Notes: a model not told the origin generated them from the sequence alone. A DNA stretch of 64,000 bases from Gnetum montanum (GCA_015680685.1 MNCI01004531.1:180740-244739); one strand, 5' to 3'; shown: positions 1 through 12,224, counted from the stretch's first letter. Numbers and translations are program-made.

Positions 1-920
1 TAAGCAGTCACACTTAAATGCTCGTAATCAAGTCATACTCNAGGTAGACACGAGAAAAAAATCTAACTTTGGAGGGATCAAACTGCCAGAGCTTCGCTAC
101 TCTAAAATTGGGATGTAAATGAGGGAGAGCCGCCTCTTATTAATAGATATGGTGGCAGACTGCGATATCACGTACGCAATATCGTAGGGGAAGATGCGAT
201 ATCGCGTATGCGATATCGTGTGCGAACCGCATCTCATCACATGTCTATACAAAAGGTCCTAATGAATACCATTACCATTTCACTGCAAGGTAGAATATGC
301 TTTGTTCCAAATAATACTATTGAAAAAAATATGTTCAATTTTATTGATTCCTAATTTAGGCTTTCTTGATAAGTTGCTAAAGTAATGAATCATTGTGAAA
401 TTAGAACATAGTCAAAGCTTAACTTGGAGGTTAGCTTAACATTTTCAACACTACTAAAGTCTAAAAGATTCAAAGAAGATAAATGTAAAGAAAAGAGATT
501 TTTGATATCAAGAAAGAAGAGAAGTAGAATATGTGTGAGATGGGCACAAATTCTCCTAGTTTCCAAGGACAAACATATAAATAATGACATAGAACTTCAT
601 AGTTATCTATAATGCCAACAATGAGTACAACACTAAGCACCATACAATGTTAGCTTTCTCATTATTAATAGTTGTGAATTTTTCAAATGTTATGTGTGCA
701 TGCACTCTACTTTACCTATTACCACCACATGGCCTTATGCATGTGATTGCTACTCTAGTTCTTAGTTTTTACAATACCCACCACCCATGCATGTCATTAT
801 TAGTATTTTCATGCCACTAGAGCTCCTTTCATATTGCTATGTATTTTAGTGAAAAGAGAGTATCTCAACTACCACAACACTCATGGATTGAAAAAGTCAA
901 TTTGAATAAAGGAGGGATTA
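1..920. other. No recognisable gene; CpG-rich palindromic patch at 165-228
   Basis: I found no coding feature here. A short ORF at 424-612 matches nothing I know. The only structure is a cluster of GCGATATC-type palindromes at about 165-228, unusually CpG-rich for its AT-rich surroundings. There is one ambiguous base at position 41. Confidence 0.5.
165..228. repeat. CpG-dense short palindromic repeats
   Basis: Within about 64 bases the motif GCGATATC followed by RCGTAYGC occurs twice, and truncated forms follow. GATATC is itself palindromic, so the patch can fold in several ways. It could be a relic of an LTR or a MITE end. Its CpG density is shared in this window only by the LTR-like region at 59.8-60.3 kb, but the motifs differ and I cannot claim a common origin. 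Confidence 0.4.
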
Positions 921-1015
921 TCAAACTAGCCTTGGTGGTTAGCTAGTTGAAAGTCAGGAGTTTTATTTGGTGGATGAGAGGTCTTGGATTTCATCCTAAG
1001 CTCTATTTTTTTTTC
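921..1015 (+). mobile_element. Possible tRNA-derived SINE head
   Basis: A box-A-like stretch (TAGCCTTGGTGGTTAG, from 927) is followed about 45 bases later by a box-B-like stretch (GGTCTTGGATTTCATCC, from 980). A T-rich tail follows at about 1003-1015. That order is the usual layout of plant tRNA-derived SINEs and of internal RNA polymerase III promoters. No clear target-site duplication was found, and the box B is degenerate, so it is a candidate rather than a firm call. Confidence 0.35.
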
Positions 1016-1111
1016 TTTTCTAATATTCTACAATATTATTAAAATTTATTTCAAGGCAAGGGTGAGCTAGTTGGATATCATTAGGATAGTAATAACCTTT
1101 TCATCTTCTTT

Positions 1112-2970
1112 GAGGACACTATGCAAGGCATCAAAAGACTAGCCTCAAGTAAAGAAGCTAATGCAATAGTTCTTTATGAAGAAATGCTAACTTGGGGAGG
1201 ATCTTTGGCATGGCAGATAGTCTGAAAAAATCTAAACTATGCTCTTCAAAATGATTTAGATAAAGAATTGTGAACTAATAGAGCTATTTTGCTCTTTAAA
1301 ATAGGACATATATTTAATTTAAATAACTAAAGGTTGATTGTAATCAATAATATTTTTGAAAAGTTTTTTAAAAATATTCTTAAGATAAAGATTGAAAAAT
1401 ATGTAGAAGAAACTAATTTGCGAGAAATTTCACAAGCTAGGCTTAGATTTAATCATTATACTATTGATCACCTCATTACATTGAAATATCTTATTAATTA
1501 TGCAAAATGGAAAAATAAAAGAACTCTTGTTTGCTTTGTGGATTTTTCTAAAGCATATGATTCAATTATTTGAAGCAAGTTGTGAAAGTGATTACAAGAC
1601 ATAGGTACTTCTCCATCTTTGCTAGCTTCTATTCAAAGTCTTTATCAAGAGGTATATATACAAATCGTAAATCACCGCTCCCATAAAAAAATTTTATTAC
1701 AGAGTGTTATTGGGATGAAATAAGATTATTCTCTTTTTTGTACTATGATTGGTATTTTTATTGATGAACTCAAGTAGTAGATACTATAAATTCCAAACAG
1801 ATACTCTATTAAAATTAATGATTACATTATCAACCTTTTATTGTATAATGATGATTTATCTATCATCTCCAACTCTAAGAAATGCCTACAACAAATACTA
1901 ATTGTTTTGAAGGATTTTTACCAACATTTAGAAACAAAAGTTAACGTGCAAAAAACCAAAATTATGGTGTGTGATACTAGGAATAATGATTACTCTTTCA
2001 CTATTGAAAAGGATCCAATAAACACGATACCAACTTGTAGATACCTTGGCCTAAATATTTCTCACAATTATAGTTGGAAAATGTATATTAAACAAAGGAT
2101 TGCAAGTAGATTGAGAGCCTTATTTTGTTTAAAAAATGTTAGAAGGAAACTATCTTAGCCAAGAAAATCATAAAACAATTTTTTTTTCTATTTTTGCAAC
2201 TAAATATTTTGTATGGGTGTGCAATGTGGGGTCCTAGACTTGATAGAAAATATTAGAATAGAATAGAATAAGTGTAGAAGCCTTTTTTGGTAGAAGAATT
2301 TTGGTTTAAAAGAAAGGTAGAATATGATTTGTTGCTTCTTAAAGGTAATATGATGCCTTTAGAGATAGAATTTCTTTGTCAATTTGTAGCATATGTTCAT
2401 GGTCTCTCTTGTATCATAACAACTAAATTTTTGAAGTGTTAGTTACTACTCGACAAAAGGGATGGTTCTACAAGGAAATGATTTTGTTCTAAAAATTAAA
2501 TATTGAAATGGATATTCTACATTGTGATATAAGATAACTCTGTAAGAGTATAAAAAATTGTACTATTGCACATATGGAGTAATCCAATAGGGAAAAAATA
2601 ATTCTACCTAAATAGTACTAGAGGAGACATCAACAAAAAAATAGCTTATTTATGTGCTCCTATATCCTACCACCTACACTATCAAACCAACTGAGCAAGA
2701 TTATGCTCCCATTATTTTAGAATTGAAATAGAAAGATTAATCCACATTCCAAGAGAAGAGAGAACTTATTATTTATGCAATCAAAGATCAATTGAAGATG
2801 AGCATCACATATTCCTCAAATGTCCTATTCTTGTACAGAGTTGCTACCAATGGAAAATTATAGCTAGTTGTTTAATTGATCTTTTTGATATAGCACCACG
2901 GAAACTTGGTAACTTTTTTGATGAAGTGTTTACTATACATACTATGTATATTTTTTCTATTAAATAGATC
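1112..2970 (+). pseudogene. Decayed non-LTR (LINE) reverse transcriptase with C-terminal zinc knuckle
   Basis: This is a broken retrotransposon reverse transcriptase. Segments in order along the plus strand: an RT N-terminal block near 1115-1330 (EMLTWGGSLAWQ, then AILLFKIGH); the finger/palm region at 1334-1573 with STIDHL-like TIDHLITLKYL and the catalytic block CFVDFSKAYDSI; a block near 1700-1770 resembling GVKQG..SPTLFGIFIDEL; the YADD motif as YNDDLSIISNS at 1840-1875; then CRYLGLNISHNYSWKMYIKQRI near 2035-2100. Near 2730-2830 a zf-RVT-like end reads IPREERTYYLCNQ, then EDEHHIFLKCP. The FVDFSKAFDS type of block points to a lineage other than the usual plant L1. Many stops and at least one frame change make it a pseudogene. 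No endonuclease domain was recognised upstream, so it is probably 5'-truncated. Confidence 0.8.
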
Positions 2971-4185
2971 CTAAGGATCTCTAGATGCAATAAAAAGCAT
3001 TTCAATTCATAATTAAAATTTCAATAAAAGTATATTCCTATCATTACAAGAATGGATGAAAATTTGATTAGAAACTTTCAATTGTAGCTTGTACTTATCA
3101 CTAGCATGATAAATTTCTCAACACTTCCAACATGGACTTATCTTATGAATTTTCCTAGACTTAATATTTAATTAATTATCTTGCATAATAAGTTATGAAC
3201 CTATCCTCTAATTATTAAGATTGAAACTTAGTGCATCTATTAACCTAGAAAAGGTATAAGTAACTCTATGTTATTTAATAATACTAGTAGTAATAATAAC
3301 TAAATAATAATAAATAATCAAAGGTTTGGAAAAAAAAGCATCTTAAATATACCTCATCGATAGCCAAGTGAAGACTAAGGAAAATTTAAGCACAGGATAT
3401 TGTAGAAAACATATTTGTCATGGTTCCATGTTAAGCATGAGAATGTTGAGATCAACAAATAGAACTTGGACTTGTTTGAGGATCCATTCATGGATGCATC
3501 CAAGACTCATCTATGAGAACTCATCTTCAAATATGTTGTAAGACAAGTCTTGGATGCATCCATGGGAAGTTGTATTTAGACAAGTCTAAGATGCATTCAC
3601 ATACTAGTCCTTGAATTAACGTCGTTTTCTCTTTTTTTCCTTATTTTTCTCCAAACCATCTTTATTTTCTTTGGTTTATGTGGTCAAAGTTACCTAGTGT
3701 CTATTGTTTTTGATTAGGTATCTTAGTAGAATGAGTGACTTCCAAATGATAGCATGACAAGAGAGTAAGGTATATTTTGTGAGGAAACTTTTCTATTTTT
3801 GAATGAGAGCTTTAGCATTGATATATTGGTGAATGGAAATTGAAAGTTTTTAAGTCATTCTTAGCAAGAATGATGTCACCATCATAAAATTTAGTTAATA
3901 AACCATGTCCTAAAATAAGTTGGTTGATAGTCATGTTTGGGTCATCTTCTTTATAAAGGATCAATGAGTTACCTTTTTGTCTATTTATGCTATTATTTAT
4001 GCTAAGCTCTATAGTGTGGGAATATAATCTTTTCAATTTTCCTAAGATTTCCTTTGTCATGGTTATAGATTTTAATTTTGTTGCTTCCTAAAATGATAAA
4101 GCTATAGGTAATTCTATTCCTATTATTTCTAATTATAAACTATTTTGACTTTATATTTAGTAGAGATTCAATCTTTTTTATCCTA
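2971..4185. other. No recognisable gene; one inverted repeat and one unrecognised minus-strand ORF
   Basis: AT-rich sequence with an imperfect inverted repeat at 3486-3568 and ATA/TAA-rich simple sequence near 3280-3320. An 82-codon open frame on the minus strand (4060 to 3812) has a plausible amino-acid mix (GHGLLTKFYDGDIILAKND) but matches no family I recognise. It may be a relic of a retroelement. Confidence 0.4.
3486..3568. repeat. Imperfect inverted repeat around TGGATGCATCCA
   Basis: The arm at about 3486-3510 (ATGGATGCATCCAAGACT) reappears in reverse complement at about 3545-3566 (AGTCTTGGATGCATCCAT), separated by about 35 bases. The central ATGCAT is itself palindromic. A third, weaker copy lies near 3575-3600. 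Confidence 0.5.
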
Positions 4186-4189
4186 TTGC

Positions 4190-6400
4190 AAATAGAGGAA
4201 GTATGTTCACAAATCAATGGTTTACTTAAAGCAATCATAGAGTTAGACAAGATAGAATCATTTTAACACTTGACAAAGTTCTCATGTCCTCTCGAAAAAT
4301 TTACAAACCTAATCTTTACAATAATCCTTGTATTTGTGTTTTTTATCAATACACTTTATTTAATCATATTGTTATCATTTTTCATTTAAAAATTGATCAA
4401 GTAAACAAAAAAAATGATTCGAGTGAGGTTTTTTATTTTTAATACTTCTTTTCTATCTAGTGAAACTTCTTATAGTCTTCTTTTACAAGCTTACAATATT
4501 AGCCCAAGATTAAGAGATGAAAATGGTTGAATTACATGCTAGAATGGGACTGTGGAAAGAATAAAAACGCTATGTAGGTACCTAATAAGAAAATCTAAAT
4601 TTAAAAGTAAAAGTAGATGCTAAGCACAATATTCAATGTCTCACTTAATAACTTCACCATTCTCCTAGTGATATTATTCTCAAACAAGAGCTAGCTCAAG
4701 AAAGATTTATACTAGTATTAGTTTTGATATCCAAAGTATATAATTAAAAGATTGGATTAAGTAAACTTGTATTACAAATAAACTTGTAAAGGTTTTTTTT
4801 TCATTATCTTAAAAGTTAAGCCTCGTTACAAGAAAGTTAATTCTATTTTAATTTATGGTTCAGTTATTGACCAGGATGATGATATCTATATGCATTTCCA
4901 CTATTATAGATAGTTATTTTCCTTTGAAGATGTAAATGTATAGAAAATGGATACCATTTGACAAAAATTACCAATCCATAACATTGATATTATGACTCAA
5001 ACGTTTTTCTCTTTGGATGACCTCACAAATACAATGTTATCCATGCCTAATGACAAAGTTCCAGGAATGGATGCCTTTTAGGCTAAGTTTTATAAGTACT
5101 TTTGGCCTTATATCAAGTTTTATTTTTATGCTATGTATAAGGAAGTTATATGTAGAGGATTTCTTAAATAAATTCTCATTAGTAGTATTATTAACTATTA
5201 TTAAAGGGAGGTGACATTTGATGAGGAATTAACATCCCATCACACTTCTTGAAACTGCATATAAAATTACTGCTAAAGTAATAGCTTTCAAGCTTAAAAG
5301 GCATATCTTAAAAGCTATTAATTAGAAATAATCATGTTTGTTTCTAGAAATACATTTTAGATAATTTTCTAACATTCACTAAAGCTTTGAATTAGGCCTA
5401 AGAGTCTAGGCACCACTACTTTCTTCTTAAGCTAGATTTTACTAAAGCTTAAGATTAAAGTGAATAACCTTTTGTTCTTAGAACTCTTAAGTGTATGCAA
5501 TTAAGAACCCCATTTATTCATCATGTTTTACTTATTTTTATAGATCCTTTGGCTAGAATCTATATTAATGGGAAATTATCTAATGTTATTTATTGGTTAG
5601 AAAGATCTATCCTTCAAGGTTGTTCTCTTATCCTTTTTTATTTATTATTATAGCTAGTGTATTGGGCTATGCCTTTTATTTTGAATCTAGAATGAACAAT
5701 ATTCATGGGGCCTCTCTTCCTTTTAATTTGAGTTGCATCACTATTAGTTAGATTGTAGACAATAAATTTCAAATGCTATAAGAGGATAAGTTAGAGATCA
5801 AAAAGCTATCGATATAATTCAAACTTACTATATGCTTCTAGCTCAAGAATTAACTAGAAAAAGTCTAGTGGCATTAAATTCTTTTAAAGGCTTCATAATC
5901 TTAGCATCAAAATGTTATTTGAAGATGGATAAAACCACATGAGAGCTTTAAACTTCTTAGTATACCTCTTGCTATGATTCCCAACAATAATGGGATTTGG
6001 TTGTATAGAATGTTATATAGAAAGTAGAGAAGTTTTCTAAATGGCATCTTTATCTTCCTCAAAGGATTATTTTTACAACGCACATTCTTTCATCCACCTA
6101 TGTTAACTACTTTTCTTTCTTATATCCAAAAAATGTAATTATATGATAATTAAAAGAATTATTAAAAGTTATATTTGAAGAAATAATAATTTTGGTTGTG
6201 GCTTTTCTTGAGTTAAGTTAAATATCTATGGTCTTCACAAAGAGGAAGGTGACATTAGAAATGATAGCCTTTATGACCAATCATTACCTCTATTTGTAAA
6301 ATGGATTCTTGAAGCAATGTATGGTATGAAGAGCTAGAAGAAGCTAGTTAGACTTCATTTTTTAGAAAATGGACAATAATCTTTTTATTTATTATTTATC
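4190..6400 (+). pseudogene. Decayed L1-like LINE (endonuclease end, RT, C-terminal region)
   Basis: A second LINE, unrelated in detail to the first. The end of an apurinic endonuclease-like domain is suggested near 4190-4400. The pre-RT linker reads GSVIDQDDDIYMHFHYY near 4855-4905. The RT starts with MPNDKVPGMDAF (about 5042-5080) and AKFYKYFWPYIKF. It continues with AKVIAFKLKRHILKAIN near 5275-5320, then LKLDFTKA (about 5425), ARIYINGKLS (about 5555) and LQGCSL (about 5610). Downstream, near 6035-6130, comes the typical L1 stretch KFSKWHLYLPQRIIFTTHIL with FLYPKN. The LDFEKAYDRVEW type of palm motif and RVYINGRLS are hallmarks of plant L1 elements. Numerous stops and frame changes show it is dead. 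The catalytic YADD region (about 5800) is too degraded to read. Confidence 0.8.
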
Positions 6401-6546
6401 TTAGTTAAATTATATTTTGTTCTTAGAATTGTCTTGAAGATTAAAGGCTCCATGTTTCTTCAAGTTATATGATAAATATGGCAATTTTTTTCAAATTTTT
6501 GAAGTTGGTCTCCTCAATATGTTAACCTTTTTATGCTTCAATCATA

Positions 6547-6785
6547 TTCATTATGGTGGTTTGTAGAATTTGATATTTTATTTTAGCATATCTACACTAA
6601 CCCCTTTGTTAGAGTTTTGAGTAAGCAAGTATTAGGTACTTGATGGATCATTGGCACATGGGATCTACACTAGGCATGTGGTATGCTTTGGTTGCTATGT
6701 GTTTAATATGCCTTGTATAATTATTTGCTAATTTATTTATTATTTTTAATTTTAGAGAGATAGCATGGAGTAGTATCCTAGTTTA
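6547..6785 (+). repeat. Left terminal inverted repeat
   Basis: Left arm of the long-TIR element. It pairs with 8148-8398 over its whole length, with scattered mismatches and small gaps. Shared landmarks include TTTTAGCATAT, GGATCATTGGCA and GTATCCTAGTT. Confidence 0.8.
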
Positions 6786-7072
6786 AAGGTCAATGTAGCA
6801 TGGATGTCACTCCTACATATAGCGAAGGATTGCTAGGAATGCCTTAGGATCCATTTAAGACCAACCAACCACTCCCTCTATGCTAGCTGCATCAAATAAA
6901 CAAACACATACCATGAGGTGCTTCACATGTTAGGCTACAAATAAATAAAGCTAAGAAATAACTAAATTAGCAATATGCCCAACTCATAAAAAATGTTAGG
7001 AAACAAATAAATAAAATTATTCAAACCTAGGCTATTGAGGAAACATACTAATCACATATGAATGATTCCAAT

Positions 7073-7278
7073 GTTGAAGAGCCCTAAGTCTCCTATGTTG
7101 TCAAATGTTGATGAGCCCAAAGTCTCATATAAACTTAAGTGTTCATGAGTCTTGAGCTTCATATGTGTCAAATGAGATGAGTCCTATATCTCATATTGAT
7201 ATGAATAAATGTTAATAAGTTTTAAATCTCATAAATATATGTTTAAAATATTTATGAGGCCTAAGTCTCATATTTTTC
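7073..7278 (+). repeat. Imperfect tandem repeat inside the long-TIR element
   Basis: About six degenerate units of 34-39 bases, each built on GTTGATGAGCCCTAAGTCTCATAT. They carry no open frame. Such interior repeats occur in non-autonomous transposons; here they may be the only structured part of the element's interior. Confidence 0.5.
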
Positions 7279-8147
7279 TAATTATTGATAAATGATTGTA
7301 GGTAATGGCAATAACAATAGGTAATAGTAACAATAACAACATGTAATAAAATAATGAAAGTATAAAAATTATTGTAGTACATTTGTTTTTGTTTCAAATG
7401 TTGAAACCCCAGTAAACCATCCTAGAAATTCAACAATAATAAATAGAGTCCAAATTGAGCCAAAATGGAATAAATTTCATACTGAAATCTTAAAATATCA
7501 ATATAATTATAGATTTAAATCCAAATTACAAAAATATATATACAAAATCTCATATTTGATAAATACATGCACTAAATGCATTACATTAAGCAATTATCAT
7601 CAAAATAGAATGTGCTCTAACTAGTTTAGCCCAAAAACCTAAAATATGAGTGTTGTAATAAATTTCCCTATCTAATTGGCAACGTTGCTAAGAGAAACCC
7701 TCATGTGGTTGATATCTCCTATGAACAAGCTCTAAAGCTAGAACCTAGAAAGATCGAATCTATATGAGATTTGAAATAGGACCTAGAAAGGAAAAAACTT
7801 ACATTGATTTGGTTTACATAAGGCTTCTTTCATATTCAATTGGGTCTTCTTTCTTATTTTTCTCTATTTAATATGAGTGAAGCAAATGGATGGTTTCTAA
7901 TGAAAGGGTTGCTAGGTATTTATAGTTAAAAGGACATGCGAGAGTAAATTTAGTTGGGAAATTACTAACAAAAAAGTAAAACTAAAAAGAAAAGACATGT
8001 GATCCCAATTCTAGAACTAAAATGAATTGTATTTTTAGAAGGGTCTATACCCTAATGTTGGATTACTAGGATACCTTAGGTACTATCTAATAGCTATGTT
8101 ATCTCTAAATACTAACCAAGGTTAAAAGTACAAACCTAAATATACTT

Positions 8148-8398
8148 AACTAGGATACTATTCCATGGTACTACTCTAAAATTAAAATTAAAAAATTAAT
8201 TAATTAATTACCAAGAATTACAAAAGGCATATAAAACACATAACAACCAAAGAATATCACATGCTTAATGTAGAACCCCATATGCCAATGATCCATTGAG
8301 TGATACATGCTTACTAAACATTCTAATAAAGGGGCTAGTGCACATATGCTAAAATAAAATAAATTAAAATATCAAATGCTATAGACCACCATAATGAA
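8148..8398 (-). repeat. Right terminal inverted repeat
   Basis: Right arm of the long-TIR element, the reverse complement of 6547-6785. The similarity stops sharply at the outer edge near 8399 and at the inner edge near 8148. Confidence 0.8.
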
Positions 8399-9371
8399 TT
8401 TCATTTACATCTTCTTCTATCAACCCATACGAATGCCATGGGGTTTTTTTGGAGAAGTTATACAAGAAAGAAATCAAAAAAGTATTAGAAAAAACAATAT
8501 TAGTTCAATAAAGTTAGGTCTTTGAGTATACTAAATGAGTTGTGTTAAAAAATGAGAAAGCTTATGTGGTTAAAGTACACAACATAATCCTAAAGATGGA
8601 TAGGAAAATAAGGCAATATAGTATAGTAATTTTATCTTGTAACTGTAATTAAGACTCCACTTGGTTAGCTCTTGTGTAGTTACCAATGAGCTTTGGGATT
8701 GGTTTGTTGATTATGTAGCAAAGATTATTTGTTAATATGATCATTCTGGTGTTATTCCAAATAGATTAGGTATTAATTATTCATATTTATTCAAAACTAA
8801 ATATGACAATAAATTATAATGGAATGATGGTATGTTATACAGTAACTAGCATAGTATGAAGGGCCTTCATCTGATGAATGTGACTAACAACAATCTATTA
8901 GCCTTATCAAAGGAGAAGCTAGAACTAATGCCTTATTCTCTTACAATCTTTTACACAAGATGTTAGTATTCAAAAGGCACTAGTAAGGTGTACAAGGCCA
9001 TAGAAGTGGAAGGTAAATGCAAAGCAACTTTTAAAAGCTTTATCTATTAGGAGGCATACTAGTCATTCCCACATATGGATCTCATTTGTTGCCTTAGATT
9101 GAGGATCCTTGATTACTAATCCAAAAACACTACATCCTTGTAGTAGATGAAGAATTACAACTTTGTCTTTATTTTTTAAAAGAATTATAATTTTTCCTTT
9201 AAATGTGACAAGATGTACAAACCTAACCTTTGCATTCCACATCAATGTGTAGTGAGTATTATGTAGTCTATTAAAATGAATCTTAATTCAAGACATATTT
9301 GACTACTTTTCTTGTAGATATCATTGATCATAAAGCACTTAAATCTTAGATTTAAATATAATGGGTGCATG
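8399..9371 (-). pseudogene. Mostly featureless; weak minus-strand Copia-like fragment at 9063-9245
   Basis: The minus strand at 9245-9063 encodes KVRFVHLVTFKGKIIILLKNKDKVVI and later GCSVFGLVIKDPQSK. This resembles the Copia segment between protease and integrase (a KGKG.I...LKNG block followed by a cryptic G...IKD). Further down, near 8990-9050, the match becomes too weak to follow. The rest of the interval shows nothing I can name. The Copia assignment is tentative. Confidence 0.25.
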
Positions 9372-10371
9372 TGGGAGATGGATTAAGTTCACTTCAATAA
9401 TTAATCATCTTCAAATACTAAATTCAAATATTATGTAAAGATAAACCTTTTTGCTAGAAAATAATAAAACTAGCTATCTTTAATTAATTAATTAGAAGAT
9501 TACAATTGGATTCTCAAAACCAATAACATCCAAAACCTTTCACCATCAAACAATATTGCAAAATCATAAGGCTCTACAACCACACAATGGTTGTTCTTAA
9601 TGCAAGGCACAACCAATAGAGAATCTATCCCAAAACTCAAGATTGAGATATCAACTCACAAGTAAGACTCAAGAGAATAGAACCTTGGGCTAATACATAA
9701 AATAATTGACCTTGGAGCTACAATCACTAGTTACACTCACTCAATGTGCTATCACACCCTTTCTTACTAATAGCTCCATACTTAAGAGCTCTTTTTCTTA
9801 CTCATGGTATCAAAAAGTGTGAATTACATTAATATTTATGGATAATAGGAGATAAGAAACTTAGAAATCTTCCCTTAACTCCACTTAAGATTCTTCAGTT
9901 GTTTCCATTGTCTTCTCAGCTTCTCCCCAACTATTTCCATCCTTTTCCAACTAACCTCAACTATTTTTTTCAATTGGGACAAGCAAGTTTGAAAGTTTTC
10001 CTAACTGTATGAGTCATCTCTGATCTTGAAAAGATATCTTCTATCAAAACTAGCTACAAGGAAGATGTCTCATGTGTAGGCAAGATTTCTCCTCCTAGCA
10101 AGAGACATCTTGGATGAGACATCTTATCTGTAGTAAGATGTCTTCCTCGAGAAGGCTGCACTCCTAATAAGATATCTCCTCTAACCTCAAGATGTCTTCA
10201 ACCAACCCTGAGCTTTAGCCAGGATGTCATCTTGCCCTCCAAGATGACTTCAATAAGCCCAAAATCTATAAATACAAATGTAGGGAAGTAACAAAGGGGA
10301 TCAAAATAGGTGTCCCTCTTTAACAAGTGTACTCATGTGAATAAAGGAGTAGGGGTAGAAGTGAGCCCTCA
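9372..10371 (-). repeat. 3' LTR of the chromovirus
   Basis: About 1000 bases. On the minus strand it begins TGAGGG and ends CCATCTCCCA. The stop codon of the chromodomain frame overlaps the first bases of this LTR. Confidence 0.75.
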
Positions 10372-10890
10372 CTCATGAAGTCTAGTCTCATGGATCCATA
10401 TAGCATCATCCATAAATTTTTCCTTCCAATAGATCAAATACTCATGCCTCTTGGCTCCCCAATTGCTAGAAGCTTTCCTTTACCTAAGTACGATTACCTT
10501 CCTCTCCATTGAAGGCTTGGATTGATCAATAGCACCCTTCAAATCATTGATGCTATGATATATGTTCTCTTCATCAATTAGTCCATGATAGTGCACAAGA
10601 TCTAAAAAATTAAACACAAAATACATACTAACATTATTTAGTAAATCAATCTCAAAAGCATTATCATTAATCTTAGCATTGATTTTGAAAAGCCTCATTT
10701 TCTAGGTTTTCAATTTAGAGAAGTTAACACCTATCAACCACTTCTTCTTCAAGTGCATCCAAACCAAATCAACAATAGAAAAATTAGGATTTTATTTATC
10801 ATCATTTCTATTGAGGACTCTCTCTTTAGCATTTTTCTCTAGATTTGATTTTACTTGTGCATGGATATCCCTTATCTCTTGCACAAAATT
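10369..10890 (-). pseudogene. Integrase C-terminus and chromodomain
   Basis: One minus-strand frame runs from 11319 to 10369 with only three in-frame stops and no frameshift. Around 10890-10740 it encodes IRDIHAQVKSNLEKNAK and VDLVWMHLKKK. Then come FKINAKINDNAFEIDLL and MYFVFNFLDLVHYHG, the GPY/F-like end of Gypsy integrases. Near 10460-10372 it closes with NWGAKRHEYLIYWKEK and DDAIWIHETRLHE, which fits a chromodomain (aromatic YLIYWK core and W-I-E helix start). Chromodomains steer integration to particular chromatin. Confidence 0.75.
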
Positions 10891-11900
10891 AGCACTAAGT
10901 TGAGCTTCACCATCAAAGCTATTCAACATATTTGGACAAAACTCATAGTTCTCCTCGAATGGGCTTTTGACAATGCAATCTAATTCATCACTAGTAATAT
11001 TTACATCAGGATCAATAATGATATTCTCATAATAGCAACTATAATAGCCATCATCATCAAACAAATTATCAGTATTAGTCTTACTCTTACCAAAAATGGC
11101 ATTAAAATTTACATTTCTACCATCATGCATATCATAACTCATAACTTCATCATAATCACCACAATGATCATGATGTTCATCATCATAATGGAATAAATCA
11201 CTACAAAGCTGATGTGAGAAACTAGAATCAAACACACTAGTTTCCACATGAGAGATATTACTATCATCAACAAGATAAAGTTCACATTTACTCTCCTTTT
11301 CATAGCTCCTCTCATCCATGTTTGGTTTAACTTAATCTTCAACATATGGTTGTCCAATCTTTTCAGAGCTTAAAGCTTCAAGATTCCACATAGGAATCTC
11401 CAACTCTAATGATTTCTCCTCTTCAATAGAATCATCAATAACTTCTTCATTTCACTTTGGAAGCACCAACTCAAAAGGTAGATTCTTCTCCATGGTGTTA
11501 ACATTATATTCATCATCAGAGCAATCATTCTTCCACATACGTTAGCTATAAGACTCACCTCTCTCTCATGTGATAACCTCAACTTGGTAAAGAATATTCT
11601 TTCTCTTACCACAAGGTATAGAACAATTGCACAAAGAATGATTATGATCCCTCTAGTGATGCTCTTGATCCTTCTCAAAGAAATCTCTTGATCTTTGCCA
11701 CTCCTTTAGCCTTGATCATTTACCTCCCATAACTTATGAGGTAGGAACTCTCCTTGATCAGCAACATATACCATATTGGACTATGAAGATTTCTTGGTCC
11801 CTTTGATGAAGCTTTTGGTTCCTTCTTCTAAAAATTTCAAGTATTCAACACTTCTTGGATAAATAAGAGATACTTGAGAATTCCTTTTCTCATTGATCTC
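10890..11900 (-). other. Acidic spacer where RT, RNase H and integrase core should be
   Basis: An open frame runs from 11319 into the integrase C-terminus at its 3' end (10792). Its N-terminal 140 residues are rich in Asp, Glu, Ser, His and Tyr (for example HYDDEHHDHCGDYDEVMSYD) and resemble no retroelement domain I know. A basic, leucine-rich frame precedes it (11678-11406). The segment occupies the position of the missing RT to integrase core. It may be filler DNA, a captured sequence or a family-specific spacer. Confidence 0.45.
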
Positions 11901-12224
11901 TACTTCACGAGATCTTTTATCTTTCTTCTTGATCACCTATGGAAATTTCTCCTCCAAGCATAACATACATGTAGGAAGTTCAACCTACACATCATCAAGG
12001 TTAGTAGCAACTATTATCATAACAACAAAACTAAAACCTATTTCATCATGTTCTATAATATATTCCCTCTCCCCTAGAAGGATTAAGGAAGCATTAAGAG
12101 AGCTTCTCTGCATCACTTGTTTAGTTGTCATGGGAATCAACTTAGGGATTCCATTAGGTCTAACTATACTCTACACAATTCTTGCTCATGAAACTAAGCA
12201 TCATTATCAAAATTCCAAGGTCTA

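Larger units (their letters stand above)
6547..8398. mobile_element. Long-TIR non-autonomous DNA transposon
   Basis: The sequence 6547-6785 is found again in reverse complement at 8148-8398, starting TTCATTATGGTGGTTTGTAG and ending at AGTATCCTAGTT. The arms are about 240 and 250 bases and similar along their whole length, with small indels. Between them lie about 1.36 kb with no recognisable coding sequence. Long TIRs with a non-coding interior suggest a MULE-like or foldback-type non-autonomous element. Candidate 9-base target duplications flank it (TTCAATCAT at 6537-6545, TTCATTTAC at 8400-8408), but they match at only 6 of 9 positions, so the family is not settled. Confidence 0.75.
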
